A stretch of DNA of 64,000 bases from Desulfomonile tiedjei (GCA_016218715.1 JACRDG010000083.1:1-64000), one strand, 5' to 3'. Counted from the stretch's first letter, positions 27,567 through 35,598 are shown. A program made the numbers and translations. The notes: generated by a model not told the origin, from the letters alone.

Positions 27567-27943
27567 TGCAAACGACCCTCCTGAGATCATCCCGAGAATT
27601 CCCGCACCACAATAAAGAAATCCTCAACGAAACCCTGTTCGGCCGTTTCCTTGACGCTTGCGACAGCAATCACTAACTGACTCGCCTTATACTAAGAATG
27701 TTAGACGAACCTACCTGATGTCGCGCAGCCCGTCAAGAAGAAAGTGCAACCGGCCCACGAGGCTGGTTACGAAAGGCGTTGTCGTCCAGACGGATTCACG
27801 TAGATTCTCTGAATGCATAAAGAACCCTCCCCCATGAAGGAGAAGGGCATAGGGATCTTGCGTATGACCCGCCGGCGCCGGTTCTCAAGGGCTCGGGAAC
27901 ACGCAGCGGTAGTCTCGCAAGTGCACTTGTTCAGCCGTTGCGG
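27567..27943. other. Intergenic region between the two barrel cassettes
   Basis: Roughly 375 bp. No riboswitch comparable to that upstream of copy 1 is present. A possible weak promoter (TAGTATAAG on the minus strand near 27,690) is the only signal noticed, so copy 2 may be read from upstream or from its own start. Confidence 0.4.
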
Positions 27944-28294
27944 CTACCCGAGCTTCGGCGCATTCCCGAGCCGGTCCGGGCCTTCAAAGCCGTCGTCCTT
28001 TTCCGCGGCGGCCTCCTCATCGGCGCTTTCTTCGTCTTCCTCGGGGTCACCGGTTGCCGCGAGTATTATCGCCCGTATCTCTCCAGGTGCGGGTAAGGCG
28101 GTGGCGCTTCTCCGTACGGCCGACAGCTCCCGGAACAGGGTGTGGTCTGGCAGGACACTCGACGGACTCTCCACGCCAATGTCATTTGACGGTTTCGTTG
28201 TGTCAGTGTCAATTGACGCGCCACATGCCAGAAAAGCGACCACCATGGCTGCCAACGCGAAAGCAGCCTTCAGAAACATGAACGACCTGTTCAT
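27944..28294 (-). CDS. Small acidic putative lipoprotein, cassette copy 1
   Basis: A 116-residue protein whose N-terminus AAFALAAMVVAFLACGAS looks like a lipoprotein signal with Cys at residue 24; Phe at the -3 position is atypical. The tail is acidic (DPEEDEESADEEAAAEKDDG) and ends GNAPKLG. It follows barrel copy 1 and mirrors the small acidic protein after copy 2, suggesting duplication of a two-gene unit. No homology to a named family is seen. A GTG nine bases upstream is an alternative start. Confidence 0.72.
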   Translation of the reverse strand: MNRSFMFLKAAFALAAMVVAFLACGASIDTDTTKPSNDIGVESPSSVLPDHTLFRELSAVRRSATALPAPGEIRAIILAATGDPEEDEESADEEAAAEKDDGFEGPDRLGNAPKLG

Positions 28295-28410
28295 TTCGAG
28301 CACCCCTCTACATGGACTGAGTCATAGGCGACCCACCGCTCAGTACTCTGATGCGTGAATATGGTCCCCTATTCGCTTGTCTCCGGTTTCGCTCGGGGCT
28401 TTCCCTCGCC

Positions 28411-28437
28411 GGCGGCCGGCAAGATGCCGGCCCCACT
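28411..28437. repeat. Short copy of the CGGCAAGATGCCG palindrome
   Basis: The intergenic sequence GGCCGGCAAGATGCCGGCC followed by CCACTG resembles the core of the repeats at 1.8 kb, 6.1 kb, 32.9 kb and 39.0 kb. It sits between barrel copy 1 and the small lipoprotein gene and would form a compact hairpin in the operon transcript. Confidence 0.6.
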
Positions 28438-28491
28438 GAACAACCCAAGACAAGGACCCCTCGCAAGAACCTAATCTGCGAAACCGAGCGG

Positions 28492-30213
28492 TTAGAACAA
28501 AAAGGACGAGTAGAATTGTCCGCCCAGCACCGGATCGATAGTCCGGTCGGGTCTCGTGCCGAAGAAATTTGCGGCAGTTCCGAATTCCCATCCGGTGACG
28601 GACCGGTCGATACACGCGAAACTGAACCATTTGCCCGGCTGCCAGTACCCGACGAATACCCCTGCGGTCCATCCCTCGAGGAGCTTCCAGTCCAGGCCCG
28701 CGTCGATTTCGTAGCCGAGCGCGGTTTCCGGAATATTGGGCGCGGCTGGATAGCGATTGATGTTGACGTTCACGTTGCCGTCCGGGATGTTGATAAAGCC
28801 ACTCCCCGGCACCCCAGCGTTGGGGCCGAGACACGCCCAGCTATACCCGTTTGACGTCCGGCTGGCGTAGAAGAAGGCTCCGAAGATGTTCAGGTTTGCC
28901 GCCACGGCATAGTCCAGGCGAGCGGCCAGGACGAACGCGTCCCGCACGTACCCGTCCCCATTGAGGTTGAATGCGTTGAGCCCTGCTCCATAATCGTAGC
29001 TAAAAATGCAGCTGTAAGGCCTGAACACGTTGTAGTTTCCCAACTGGCGGTCGTAATTCGTATGCCAGACGAATGCCGCCGGCTGCTTTCCGACCAGCGT
29101 GCCGGCTCGCCTATCCGGACCGGGAGTCCAGGCGGTTAGCAGGCTAAGCTTGGCTGGGCCGGCCAGTACCCCAAATTCAGCCATGTAGCGCCATTGCTCG
29201 ATGTAACGCGGGTTCGGCGGACCGACCACCGCGTTCGCGTTCGAGTATCGGTCCGTCCAGTACAGCCAGGCTGCCTCCGCGTTGAAGAAGAAACGCCCGT
29301 TATTGTACCGCACAAAGGCGGTCCCGTGAAAGAGGTCTGAATCCTGGGGAACCAGTGTGAATGTCGGCGGATCCAAAGGATCGATCAACAGAGCCTCGGA
29401 GCCGATATGATAGCTTCCGTACGACCCGAGCACTCCCGCCTCGAGCGGCCCGTTGTGGTAGACCGCGAAACCGAGAAAATCCTTGGAGAACGTGCCGCTC
29501 TTGTCCGCGCGGCTGAAGTACTGCCCCTGCGTCGGGAACCCGGCAGCAGTAAAGTAGAATGGCAGGTTGTAGGGATCGTCCAGTATATACGCCGGAATCC
29601 GGGAGCTTCCGGCAAACCGGTACGGGTAGAAGGCGATGCCGATGTCCCACGGCCCGTACGGAGCAACGATGGACAGTGATTCCGTGGTGGCAGCATCCTC
29701 GCCGTCGTACTGCAAGGCATTTCCAAACACCCAGGGCCTTTTTCCGATTCCGAAGACCCCCCACGGGAGTTGGGCCGTGACCCAGAACATCGTCCACTGC
29801 CCGTCGCTGAAGGCTCGGTTGATCCCCGGTGCTTCCTGGGTGTGATAATCCGAGGCGGTCGGGTCTCCGTAGGACCCGAGGTGATATTTCCCCGAGAACC
29901 TTATCGCTTCATTGACCTTTATCTTCGGCAGGAAGTCTACGGTAAAAAACGACCAGCCAGCGTCGGCAGAGGTCGTTATCTGGGTATCGAATCTCCCGCC
30001 ATTCCAAAAGTTCAGGTTGGCGGCTCTCGTAAAAGTTCCTGCGTCTCTGTCGTACGGGCCGAAGAAGCCTCTTGCTCCCAATTGGTCGTACCATTCGTAC
30101 GTCCAGGCGAACGCGGTCCCCAGCTCGAATTCCCACGCCGACGCGGGGGGCGCAAGAAAGGGCAGAAACAATGCCAAGACCGCGGCTGACACGAGGAGAA
30201 CGATTCCTCGCAT
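28492..30213 (-). CDS. Outer-membrane beta-barrel protein, copy 1, riboswitch controlled
   Basis: A 573-residue exported protein. The signal peptide MRGIVLLVSAAVLALFLPFL ends APPASA before WEFELG, and the C-terminus is FYSSFLF with the terminal Phe of outer-membrane barrels. It shares long motifs with copy 2 (GFFGPYD, SADAGWS, PWGVFGIGKRPWVFG, FVRYNNGRFFFNAEAAWLYW). GGAGG lies seven bases before this ATG; the longer frame would start inside the leader. A cobalamin riboswitch and intrinsic terminator lie 150-400 bp upstream on the same strand, so expression is probably off when B12 is plentiful. Cargo could be cobalt, corrinoid or a precursor; this is inferred from regulation only. Confidence 0.85.
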   Translation of the reverse strand: MRGIVLLVSAAVLALFLPFLAPPASAWEFELGTAFAWTYEWYDQLGARGFFGPYDRDAGTFTRAANLNFWNGGRFDTQITTSADAGWSFFTVDFLPKIKVNEAIRFSGKYHLGSYGDPTASDYHTQEAPGINRAFSDGQWTMFWVTAQLPWGVFGIGKRPWVFGNALQYDGEDAATTESLSIVAPYGPWDIGIAFYPYRFAGSSRIPAYILDDPYNLPFYFTAAGFPTQGQYFSRADKSGTFSKDFLGFAVYHNGPLEAGVLGSYGSYHIGSEALLIDPLDPPTFTLVPQDSDLFHGTAFVRYNNGRFFFNAEAAWLYWTDRYSNANAVVGPPNPRYIEQWRYMAEFGVLAGPAKLSLLTAWTPGPDRRAGTLVGKQPAAFVWHTNYDRQLGNYNVFRPYSCIFSYDYGAGLNAFNLNGDGYVRDAFVLAARLDYAVAANLNIFGAFFYASRTSNGYSWACLGPNAGVPGSGFINIPDGNVNVNINRYPAAPNIPETALGYEIDAGLDWKLLEGWTAGVFVGYWQPGKWFSFACIDRSVTGWEFGTAANFFGTRPDRTIDPVLGGQFYSSFLF

Positions 30214-30357
30214 GATCCTTCCTCCCATTTCACACCAGACACGTCTGTCAAAGCCCGATGGGACACCGTAGCACCTTTCCTGGAAGCGTGTCAATTCAGA
30301 ACCTCCAACCCTGGCAGTCTGCTGGTGCACCTGTTTGCGGAACTCATTCCGCACTGC

Positions 30358-30388
30358 AAAAAAAATCCCCGAGTACTAAACTCGGGGA
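30358..30388 (-). terminator. Intrinsic terminator of the cobalamin riboswitch
   Basis: On the minus strand a perfect 9-bp stem TCCCCGAGT/ACTCGGGGA with a five-base loop is followed directly by eight U residues. It lies between the cobalamin aptamer and the barrel gene, so it is the likely transcriptional decision point. Confidence 0.9.
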
Positions 30389-30451
30389 TACCGTATTCTA
30401 TCCCTTGTTGCCGCGCTCCTGGTCCGCGAGGAGCCGACATCTTTGTCATGT

Positions 30452-30612
30452 TGTGGGCAGGTCTTCTGGCTTCCGGCTCCTCCTACTCACCGCCCTTCCC
30501 ATCACAGAGTGACAGTGGCTTCGCGGCTTTCGTCCCCGGTCACAGCGGCGGGTCCGCAACGGATTCGCACCGTTTTCCCTCAAGTCCCCAGATGGGGATT
30601 ACCCTCAACGAG
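30452..30612 (-). ncRNA. Cobalamin (B12) riboswitch
   Basis: Read on the minus strand, the conserved blocks occur in order: GGTGCGAATCCG, CGGACCCGCC, GCTGTGACCGGG, GAAGCCACTGTC (the B12 box), GATGGGAAGG, and CCGGAAGCCAGAAGACCTGCC just short of the family end. This is the full adenosylcobalamin-class aptamer. An 8-nt segment GAGGAGCC in its 3' part can pair with GGCTCCTC at 30,428-30,435, which may form the switching helix before the terminator. Confidence 0.95.
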
Positions 30613-30621
30613 TTTGCAAAC

Positions 30622-30650
30622 AACGTAACGGTTGCTCTTGGCGGAGTCAA
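30622..30650 (-). promoter_or_regulatory. Sigma70-type promoter of the B12 riboswitch transcript
   Basis: TTGACT (30,645-30,650) and TACGTT (30,622-30,627) are separated by 17 bp on the minus strand, placing the transcript start at the 5' edge of the aptamer. Confidence 0.65.
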
Positions 30651-30862
30651 ACATTTTTTTCGACGTGAGAAATCCTTCAGATACGAGCCGCGCCCCTGGT
30701 GTCTTGTATCCCGGTCATGCCGGGCTCTCCCCCCTGCTCGGACTCAAACCGCATCCGGCAGCATCGCTCACGCGGGGAAATTCTGCCAGGACGCGACGTT
30801 CCTCGTCGTTCATGACACCCGGCACGCATCTCTGGCCAAGACGTATGCCCACCGTGTCACGC

Positions 30863-30913
30863 ATTAGCTAACCATACTACATCATTGACAATATTCTAAG
30901 GGCGCCTTAGGCT
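30863..30913. promoter_or_regulatory. Overlapping divergent promoters
   Basis: On the minus strand TTGTCA (30,886-30,891) and GCTAAT (30,863-30,868) have a 17-bp spacer. On the plus strand TTGACA (30,885-30,890) and TAGGCT (30,908-30,913) also have 17 bp. The two -35 boxes overlap almost entirely. The plus one serves the His-rich gene; the minus one would transcribe the 200 bp before the riboswitch. Confidence 0.5.
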
Positions 30914-30965
30914 CTTTGTGAAGGGAAAGTGATTGAACGGTCACCCCGACTGAAAGGAGCCAATC

Positions 30966-31223
30966 ATGCACGGCGACCACGAGCACGAGCATCTGCACGT
31001 CCACGATCACAGCCACACGCACGCTCACGAACACGTTCACGGCGACATGAAACACTCTCACGAGCACGCCCACGCTCACGGCCACGAGCATCTCCACGAA
31101 CACAAACATGGGCACGACCATCGAGACCCGCTGGTTCACGACCACGATCACGCCGGGGATCATGGTGCACACAATCACGCGCATCCAGCCCACGAGCAGG
31201 AGGCCCACGAGCACAGCCACTGA
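30966..31223 (+). CDS. Histidine-rich metal-binding protein
   Basis: 85 residues of which close to 40% are His, in HDH, HEH and HAH units without Cys and without a signal peptide. GAAAGGAG before the ATG supports translation. Such peptides bind nickel, cobalt, zinc or copper in the cytoplasm, as with Hpn-type nickel stores or the His-rich tails of metallochaperones. It diverges from a B12-riboswitch-controlled barrel operon, so cobalt is a natural candidate ligand. It is followed by a terminator-like hairpin. Confidence 0.85.
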   Translation: MHGDHEHEHLHVHDHSHTHAHEHVHGDMKHSHEHAHAHGHEHLHEHKHGHDHRDPLVHDHDHAGDHGAHNHAHPAHEQEAHEHSH

Positions 31224-31246
31224 TGCAGTAGCAAGCCCTGGTTCAG

Positions 31247-31280
31247 AAAGAGCGGCTCCCAAAATGGGGCCGCTTTCTTC
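31247..31280 (+). terminator. Terminator after the His-rich gene
   Basis: AAAGAGCGGCTCCC, loop AAAAT, then GGGGCCGCTTTCTTC form a stem followed by a T-rich end. The convergent Ino1-type gene stops at 31,354, so it may work in both directions. Confidence 0.65.
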
Positions 31281-31353
31281 GTTGGGGACAGGCGCATCGC
31301 ATCAACCGCTGGAGAGCGGTGCGTCGCTCGATTTCACCAGCAGCGCTTCTGTG

Positions 31354-32460
31354 TCAATGGAGTCGGCCCGACCCGCGAATGAATGCTTCGGTCATGAGAT
31401 AGGCCTCATCGTCGGGATACTGCCGGGGCGGACGTTTCATGAAGTAGGCTGAAGGGCCGTACAGCACCCCCCCTTCCCTTCGGTCGAGGGCGAGCTTAGC
31501 GCAGCGGATCGCGTCGATGACCACACCGGCCGAGTTGGGAGAATCCTCCACCGACAGGCGGAGTTCCAGATCGATCGGTATGTCGCCGAAGATCCTGCCT
31601 TCCATGCGGAGGAAGCACACCTTGTTATCCTTCTGCCACGGGACGTAATCGCTCGGCCCGATGTGAATGTTCCCGTTCTCCAGCGGAATGCCGGCCACGG
31701 ACTGAACCGCCTCGGTCTTGGACTTCTTCTTGGAGGAGAGCCGATACCGATCCAGCATGTTCAGGAAGTCCGTGTTTCCACCGGTATTGAGCTGGTACGT
31801 ACGCTCGAGCTTGACTCCGCGCTTCCTGAACAGGTCTGCGAGTGCCCGGTGCACGATCGTGGCGCCGAGTTGTGACTTCACGTCGTCACCGATAAGGGGA
31901 ATCTCTCGGTCTGCGAAGCGCTTTGCCCACACGGGATCGCTGGCAATAAAGACGGGGATATTGTTGATGAGTGCCACCCCCGCCTCCAGGGCGCATTCGG
32001 CGTAGAAACGGACCGCCTCCTCGGACCCCACCGGCAAATACGTCAACAGGATCTCCACACCAGACTCGTTGAGGGCCTTGACGACATCTTCGCGCGCGGG
32101 TTCGGTTGCGTCTGCCGGCACAAAGGTCCGGTCCTCGTCATAATCCCTCATGTGCTGTGGGAAGCCGTCCAGAACGCGGCCCATGGCAACCTTCACCCCT
32201 GACGCAGGGATACGGCCGACGAAACGTTTCGTGCAGTTGGGCGGAGCGAAAATGGCCTCTGACAGGTCCTTACCTACTTTTCGTCCATCGATGTCGAATG
32301 CAGCCACGACGGTAACGTCAGACGGTTTATAGCCGCCGACATCCCAATGCATCAGCCCCATGCCGTCAGCGGAAGCCTTGGCCTGGTAGTAATGAATGCC
32401 CTGGACGAGAGAACTCGCACAATTCCCAACCCCTGCAATGGCTACTCTGATCTTTTCCAC
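31354..32460 (-). CDS. Myo-inositol-1-phosphate synthase
   Basis: A 368-residue NAD-dependent enzyme that turns glucose-6-phosphate into inositol-1-phosphate. It begins [19 protein letters not shown] (NAD site), then [52 protein letters not shown] and [13 protein letters not shown], followed by KTEAVQSV. This is the compact archaeal/actinobacterial type. A CDP-alcohol phosphotransferase gene lies divergently beyond the MITE-like repeat, suggesting that its product feeds inositol-phospholipid synthesis. Confidence 0.93.
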   Translation of the reverse strand: MEKIRVAIAGVGNCASSLVQGIHYYQAKASADGMGLMHWDVGGYKPSDVTVVAAFDIDGRKVGKDLSEAIFAPPNCTKRFVGRIPASGVKVAMGRVLDGFPQHMRDYDEDRTFVPADATEPAREDVVKALNESGVEILLTYLPVGSEEAVRFYAECALEAGVALINNIPVFIASDPVWAKRFADREIPLIGDDVKSQLGATIVHRALADLFRKRGVKLERTYQLNTGGNTDFLNMLDRYRLSSKKKSKTEAVQSVAGIPLENGNIHIGPSDYVPWQKDNKVCFLRMEGRIFGDIPIDLELRLSVEDSPNSAGVVIDAIRCAKLALDRREGGVLYGPSAYFMKRPPRQYPDDEAYLMTEAFIRGSGRLH

Positions 32461-32761
32461 TTGTCGGCCTCACCTCGCGAAATAGTGGCCCCGACCGGCT
32501 CACCAGTGCGTCGAGCAAAGCCGGACCGATCCCCTCTTCGAGCTTACCACACGCCAATCCTCGGCGGGAAGAGAAATGGGGAAGGCGCATGGGGCCTGCC
32601 CTTCGCAATACAGCAAAACCCGAGAACCGACGCCCGGCTTCTTCCCGGGAAACGGCATCGAGGTCTGCTCCGGCCGCGTTTCGCCGGATTGCCACTCCGC
32701 GCGGGACTTGGTATAAGATAACGCTTCACCGGCCGCAGACTGATCGGCTGGCAATGACCTA

Positions 32762-32942
32762 GTACCGCGTTTCACAAATACGGTCGCGGTTTGCTGTGGC
32801 ACGAGGTTTCTGTCAATCATCGCGGCCTCACTGGCTGTATTGGTGGGACAGGCATCTTGCCGGTCCTTTACTGATGGACAGGCAAGATGCCTGTCCCACC
32901 ATGATTCTCGAAATGCGCGACCGAACTTGCGAAAACGAGTAC
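32762..32942 (+). mobile_element. MITE-like palindromic element, copy B
   Basis: A 181-bp element bounded by GTAC on both sides, with terminal inverted repeats of about 27 bp (CGGTCGCG inside the left end, CGCGACCG inside the right) and a 24-bp internal inverted repeat with one mismatch (32,842-32,865 and 32,877-32,900). It matches copy A at 5,962-6,166 over nearly its whole length. It encodes no transposase. The rest of the 32,461-32,968 gap shows nothing recognisable. Confidence 0.8.
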
Positions 32943-32968
32943 TCAGGCATACGCGACACGGAGGGCAT

Positions 32969-33622
32969 ATGTCACGCGAGAACTTGTCGTCATCGGCATG
33001 GCAGACGAAACCGACGGATCGTTTCGTGCTCAAATGGGTCAAGTGTCATCTCTCCGCTCGCATCACGCCGCGGGTAACGAAGATTACGTGGCTGAGACCC
33101 TGGATGATTACGGTGAGTTCAAGTGTGCTCGGGATGGCGGCCGGAGCCGTCTTCTCGCTGGGATGGGGCCTGTTTGCCGGCCTCCTGGCCTCGATTTCCC
33201 AGATTCTGGACGGCGTGGACGGGCAGTTTGCCCGGCTCACGGGGCAACAGAGTCGCGGCGGAGCGTTCCTCGATTCCGTCCTGGATAGGTACAGCGACGG
33301 GGCGCTCGTCATCGGATTGACCGTGTTCAGTCTCGGGCTCGACGTTCCATCCTGGCTGGTCGGCACGCTTGGCGCGCTCGCCCTGATCGGGAGCGGCAAT
33401 ATCAGCTATTCCAGCGCGCGGGCCGAGAGTCTCGGGATTCAGTTCGGCAGGCCGACGCTCGCGAGCAAAGGGACGCGGACCACCGTCACCGCACTGAGCG
33501 GCCTGGCGAGCCCTTTCGTCCCGATCATGCCGCTCGTTGCGCTCTGCTACCTGGTTCTGCACACGAATATCGTCGTGCTGTACCGGATCGGACGAGCTTC
33601 GGGGCCTCAAGAATCGGTTTGA
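32969..33622 (+). CDS. CDP-alcohol phosphatidyltransferase family protein
   Basis: A 217-residue membrane enzyme with several hydrophobic helices. The family catalytic motif D-x2-D-G-x2-A-R-x8-G-x3-D-x3-D is complete: DGVDGQFARLTGQQSRGG followed by AFLDSVLDR. Such enzymes transfer an alcohol phosphate onto CDP-diacylglycerol. With inositol-phosphate synthase next door, phosphatidylinositol-phosphate synthase is a reasonable role, but the sequence does not fix the alcohol. GGAGGG lies five bases before this ATG; the longer frame upstream runs through the MITE-like repeat and is rejected. Confidence 0.88.
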   Translation: MSRENLSSSAWQTKPTDRFVLKWVKCHLSARITPRVTKITWLRPWMITVSSSVLGMAAGAVFSLGWGLFAGLLASISQILDGVDGQFARLTGQQSRGGAFLDSVLDRYSDGALVIGLTVFSLGLDVPSWLVGTLGALALIGSGNISYSSARAESLGIQFGRPTLASKGTRTTVTALSGLASPFVPIMPLVALCYLVLHTNIVVLYRIGRASGPQESV

Positions 33623-34500
33623 GATCGTCGGACATAGTAATCGTGAAAGGCCTCACGTCAAAGCAAATCGATCGCTTCAGACAGATCGTGTACGAGCACT
33701 TTCGGGAGCACGGTCGCGACCTGCCGTGGCGGACGACGAGCGATCCGTACGCGATCCTCGTTTCCGAGATCATGCTGCAACAGACGCAGGTCGAACGGGT
33801 CCTCCCGAAGTACGAGGCGTTTCTCGAGAAGTTCCCGGATGTCGCGGCACTCGCGCGTGCTCCGCTCCGAGACGTACTGGCTGCGTGGCAGGGGCTGGGG
33901 TACAACCGCCGAGCCATGGCACTGCAGCGGATCGCCCAGCGAGTGGTGGACGAGTTCGGAGGCCGGATTCCTGAGAGTTTTGATACGCTCCGCTCCTTCC
34001 CCGGAATCGGCCCCGCGACGGCCGGAGAGATCACGGCCTTTGCGTTCGGCAAGCCTGCGGTCTTCATCGAGACGAATATTCGCCGGGTATTCATCCACTA
34101 TTTCTTTCACGACAGAACCGCGGTGAGCGACAAGGAGATTCTCCTACTGGTCGAAGCGACGCTCGATAGGGAGCAACCGCGGCCGTGGTACTATGCGCTC
34201 ATGGACTACGGCGTCATGCTGAAAACCCTGGAACAAAACCCAAACCGCCGCAGCAAGCACTATACCCGGCAGGCGCGGTTCGAAGGCTCCGACCGCCAGA
34301 TTCGAGGCCTGATCCTGAAGACTTTGGTCGAGAAGACAAGTCTGCGGGTGGATGCGCTGGTGAAGGCAGTGGGAAAGGATCGAGAACGAACTCAAAAGCA
34401 GATTGACCGGCATGTGGAAGAAGGCTTCCTCTGCCGGACGGGGAAAGTGCTGAGCATTGGTTCCGAAGCGGCTGACACCAATTTGCTTTCAAAGAAATAA
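33619..34500 (+). CDS. mutY: MutY-like adenine DNA glycosylase lacking the iron-sulfur cluster
   Basis: An HhH-GPD DNA repair enzyme expected to remove adenine opposite 8-oxoguanine. Catalytic-region marks are LPWRTTSDPYAILVSEIMLQ with QTQVERV, the helix-hairpin-helix SFPGIGPATAGEITAFAFG, VFIETNIRRVF and YYALMDYG. The four Cys that bind a [4Fe-4S] cluster after this point in most MutY are absent; the chain continues MLKTLEQNPNRRSKHY into a winged-helix-like C-terminus. The TTG start overlaps the previous stop; a GTG at 33,643 is an alternative. It overlaps the phosphotransferase gene, implying an operon. Confidence 0.85.
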   Translation: MRSSDIVIVKGLTSKQIDRFRQIVYEHFREHGRDLPWRTTSDPYAILVSEIMLQQTQVERVLPKYEAFLEKFPDVAALARAPLRDVLAAWQGLGYNRRAMALQRIAQRVVDEFGGRIPESFDTLRSFPGIGPATAGEITAFAFGKPAVFIETNIRRVFIHYFFHDRTAVSDKEILLLVEATLDREQPRPWYYALMDYGVMLKTLEQNPNRRSKHYTRQARFEGSDRQIRGLILKTLVEKTSLRVDALVKAVGKDRERTQKQIDRHVEEGFLCRTGKVLSIGSEAADTNLLSKK

Positions 34501-34683
34501 TCTGGCCAGAACCGGTCTTGCGCTATTCGCCTCTAAAGCTGTCAATCCTCCTCCTTATGAGTTCTATTACTCGCTCGGTCAGTTTAGGGATTTGTTCAGA
34601 AGGGCCGGTGACCTTTCGATGGCGCCCAGGATCGGGAGAATGAAGACGTGAGGCCGACCCCCTTGAGGGCCGAGAGAAAGCCT

Positions 34684-35598
34684 TCAAGGCCGGCGGACTG
34701 AGTAAGCCTTCATATAGCGTATCAAAGCTGCTCCCACATGTAGGCAGAACTCGGCATCATCCAGAAGAACTCTCGAACTAGCTGAACCTCCGTGTCGCAC
34801 CGCTGGCTCGGAACAAGCATAACCATAGAACTTCTCGATAACTGAAACAAGCTGCTTGGGCCAAAGCTGATCGTTTCGCATTTGCTTCACGACATCACCT
34901 AAGGTATTGGCCTTGGGATAAAGGATTCTTCCGACACTCTCCACCGCACTAACAACTTCCTTTATGGAATTCTCAGGATCTAGTGGTCTCGCATTGGCAA
35001 ACCGAATTGCCTTTCTGTAATGTTCGCGGGCAGGTTCAAATTTGTCCGTGAGAGTCTCTTCAATTTCTTCGATCCTGTCGCTCAATTCTTTCGGAGATTC
35101 TCTCTCCACGACACCATTCTTGCCCAATCGCCATCCAATGTTTTCATCGGCAAAGAGGGCATTTATTGATTCAACATAGGTGTTGAAGCCGAAATCTTGC
35201 ACAGACGCTGAACCACGAATTGCCTCGTTTGGCGAGAATACGGACTCCGAAGCCCGCTGTTCCGATTTCTTTACTTCCTGTCCGATGAGCTCGACAATAT
35301 CATAAAAGTGATACCACTCGACACTACGGATCAAATGCTCCAAATAGTCGTTGCAACCCCACGAGTCCCAGGCATCAGTAGTGGCTTCCTGTCGAAAGTG
35401 GTCTGAAATGATTTCGTTTAGGTATTTGATTCCCAAGGGGCGTCCCTCATGATTCGGGTATCGGCTGTCTCCGTCAATATAGGTATAACGACCCAGTATT
35501 CGGCAGAATTTTGATCGGAGCCAAGGTGGGGCGTCCTCAATGACAAGTTCAGACGGAACCTGTGGGCCGTACCCGTGCCTTTTCGAGAAGGTTGTCAT
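34684..35598 (-). CDS. AbiJ-like abortive-infection protein
   Basis: A 304-residue soluble protein. MTTFSKRHGYGP resembles the AbiJ N-terminal domain start, and the C-terminal SEPAVRHGGSASSRVLLDDA with FCLHVGAALIRYMKAY resembles the RHG-containing HEPN-like tail of AbiJ-type phage-defence proteins. The middle (KELSDRIEEIEETLTDKFEP) is helical. The gene is visibly lower in GC than its neighbours and stands alone between unrelated housekeeping genes, which fits horizontal gain. A toxic RNase activity is only inferred from the HEPN resemblance. AGGTG lies upstream of the ATG. Confidence 0.65.
   Translation of the reverse strand: MTTFSKRHGYGPQVPSELVIEDAPPWLRSKFCRILGRYTYIDGDSRYPNHEGRPLGIKYLNEIISDHFRQEATTDAWDSWGCNDYLEHLIRSVEWYHFYDIVELIGQEVKKSEQRASESVFSPNEAIRGSASVQDFGFNTYVESINALFADENIGWRLGKNGVVERESPKELSDRIEEIEETLTDKFEPAREHYRKAIRFANARPLDPENSIKEVVSAVESVGRILYPKANTLGDVVKQMRNDQLWPKQLVSVIEKFYGYACSEPAVRHGGSASSRVLLDDAEFCLHVGAALIRYMKAYSVRRP

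Noticed and set aside
30715-30760. GGTTTGAGTCC on the minus strand, resembling a tRNA T-arm
   Set aside because: No matching acceptor, anticodon or D-arm could be assembled around it.
30715-30813. A 32-codon minus-strand ORF beginning MNDEERRVLAEF, with an open frame continuing past its TGA stop (possible selenoprotein)
   Set aside because: No ribosome site before the ATG, no SECIS-like hairpin after the TGA, and no family resemblance; short stop-free runs are common at this GC.
30966-31223. The His-codon repeats (CAC/GAG) taken as a possible short tandem repeat or CRISPR-like array
   Set aside because: The periodicity is codon-level, with irregular spacing and no constant repeat or spacer; a translated His-rich peptide with ribosome site explains it.
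32500-33042. ORFs reading through the MITE-like copies (peptides such as DRQDACP and GILPV)
   Set aside because: These are translations of the palindromic repeat, typical annotation artefacts; neighbouring gene starts with ribosome sites lie outside the elements.
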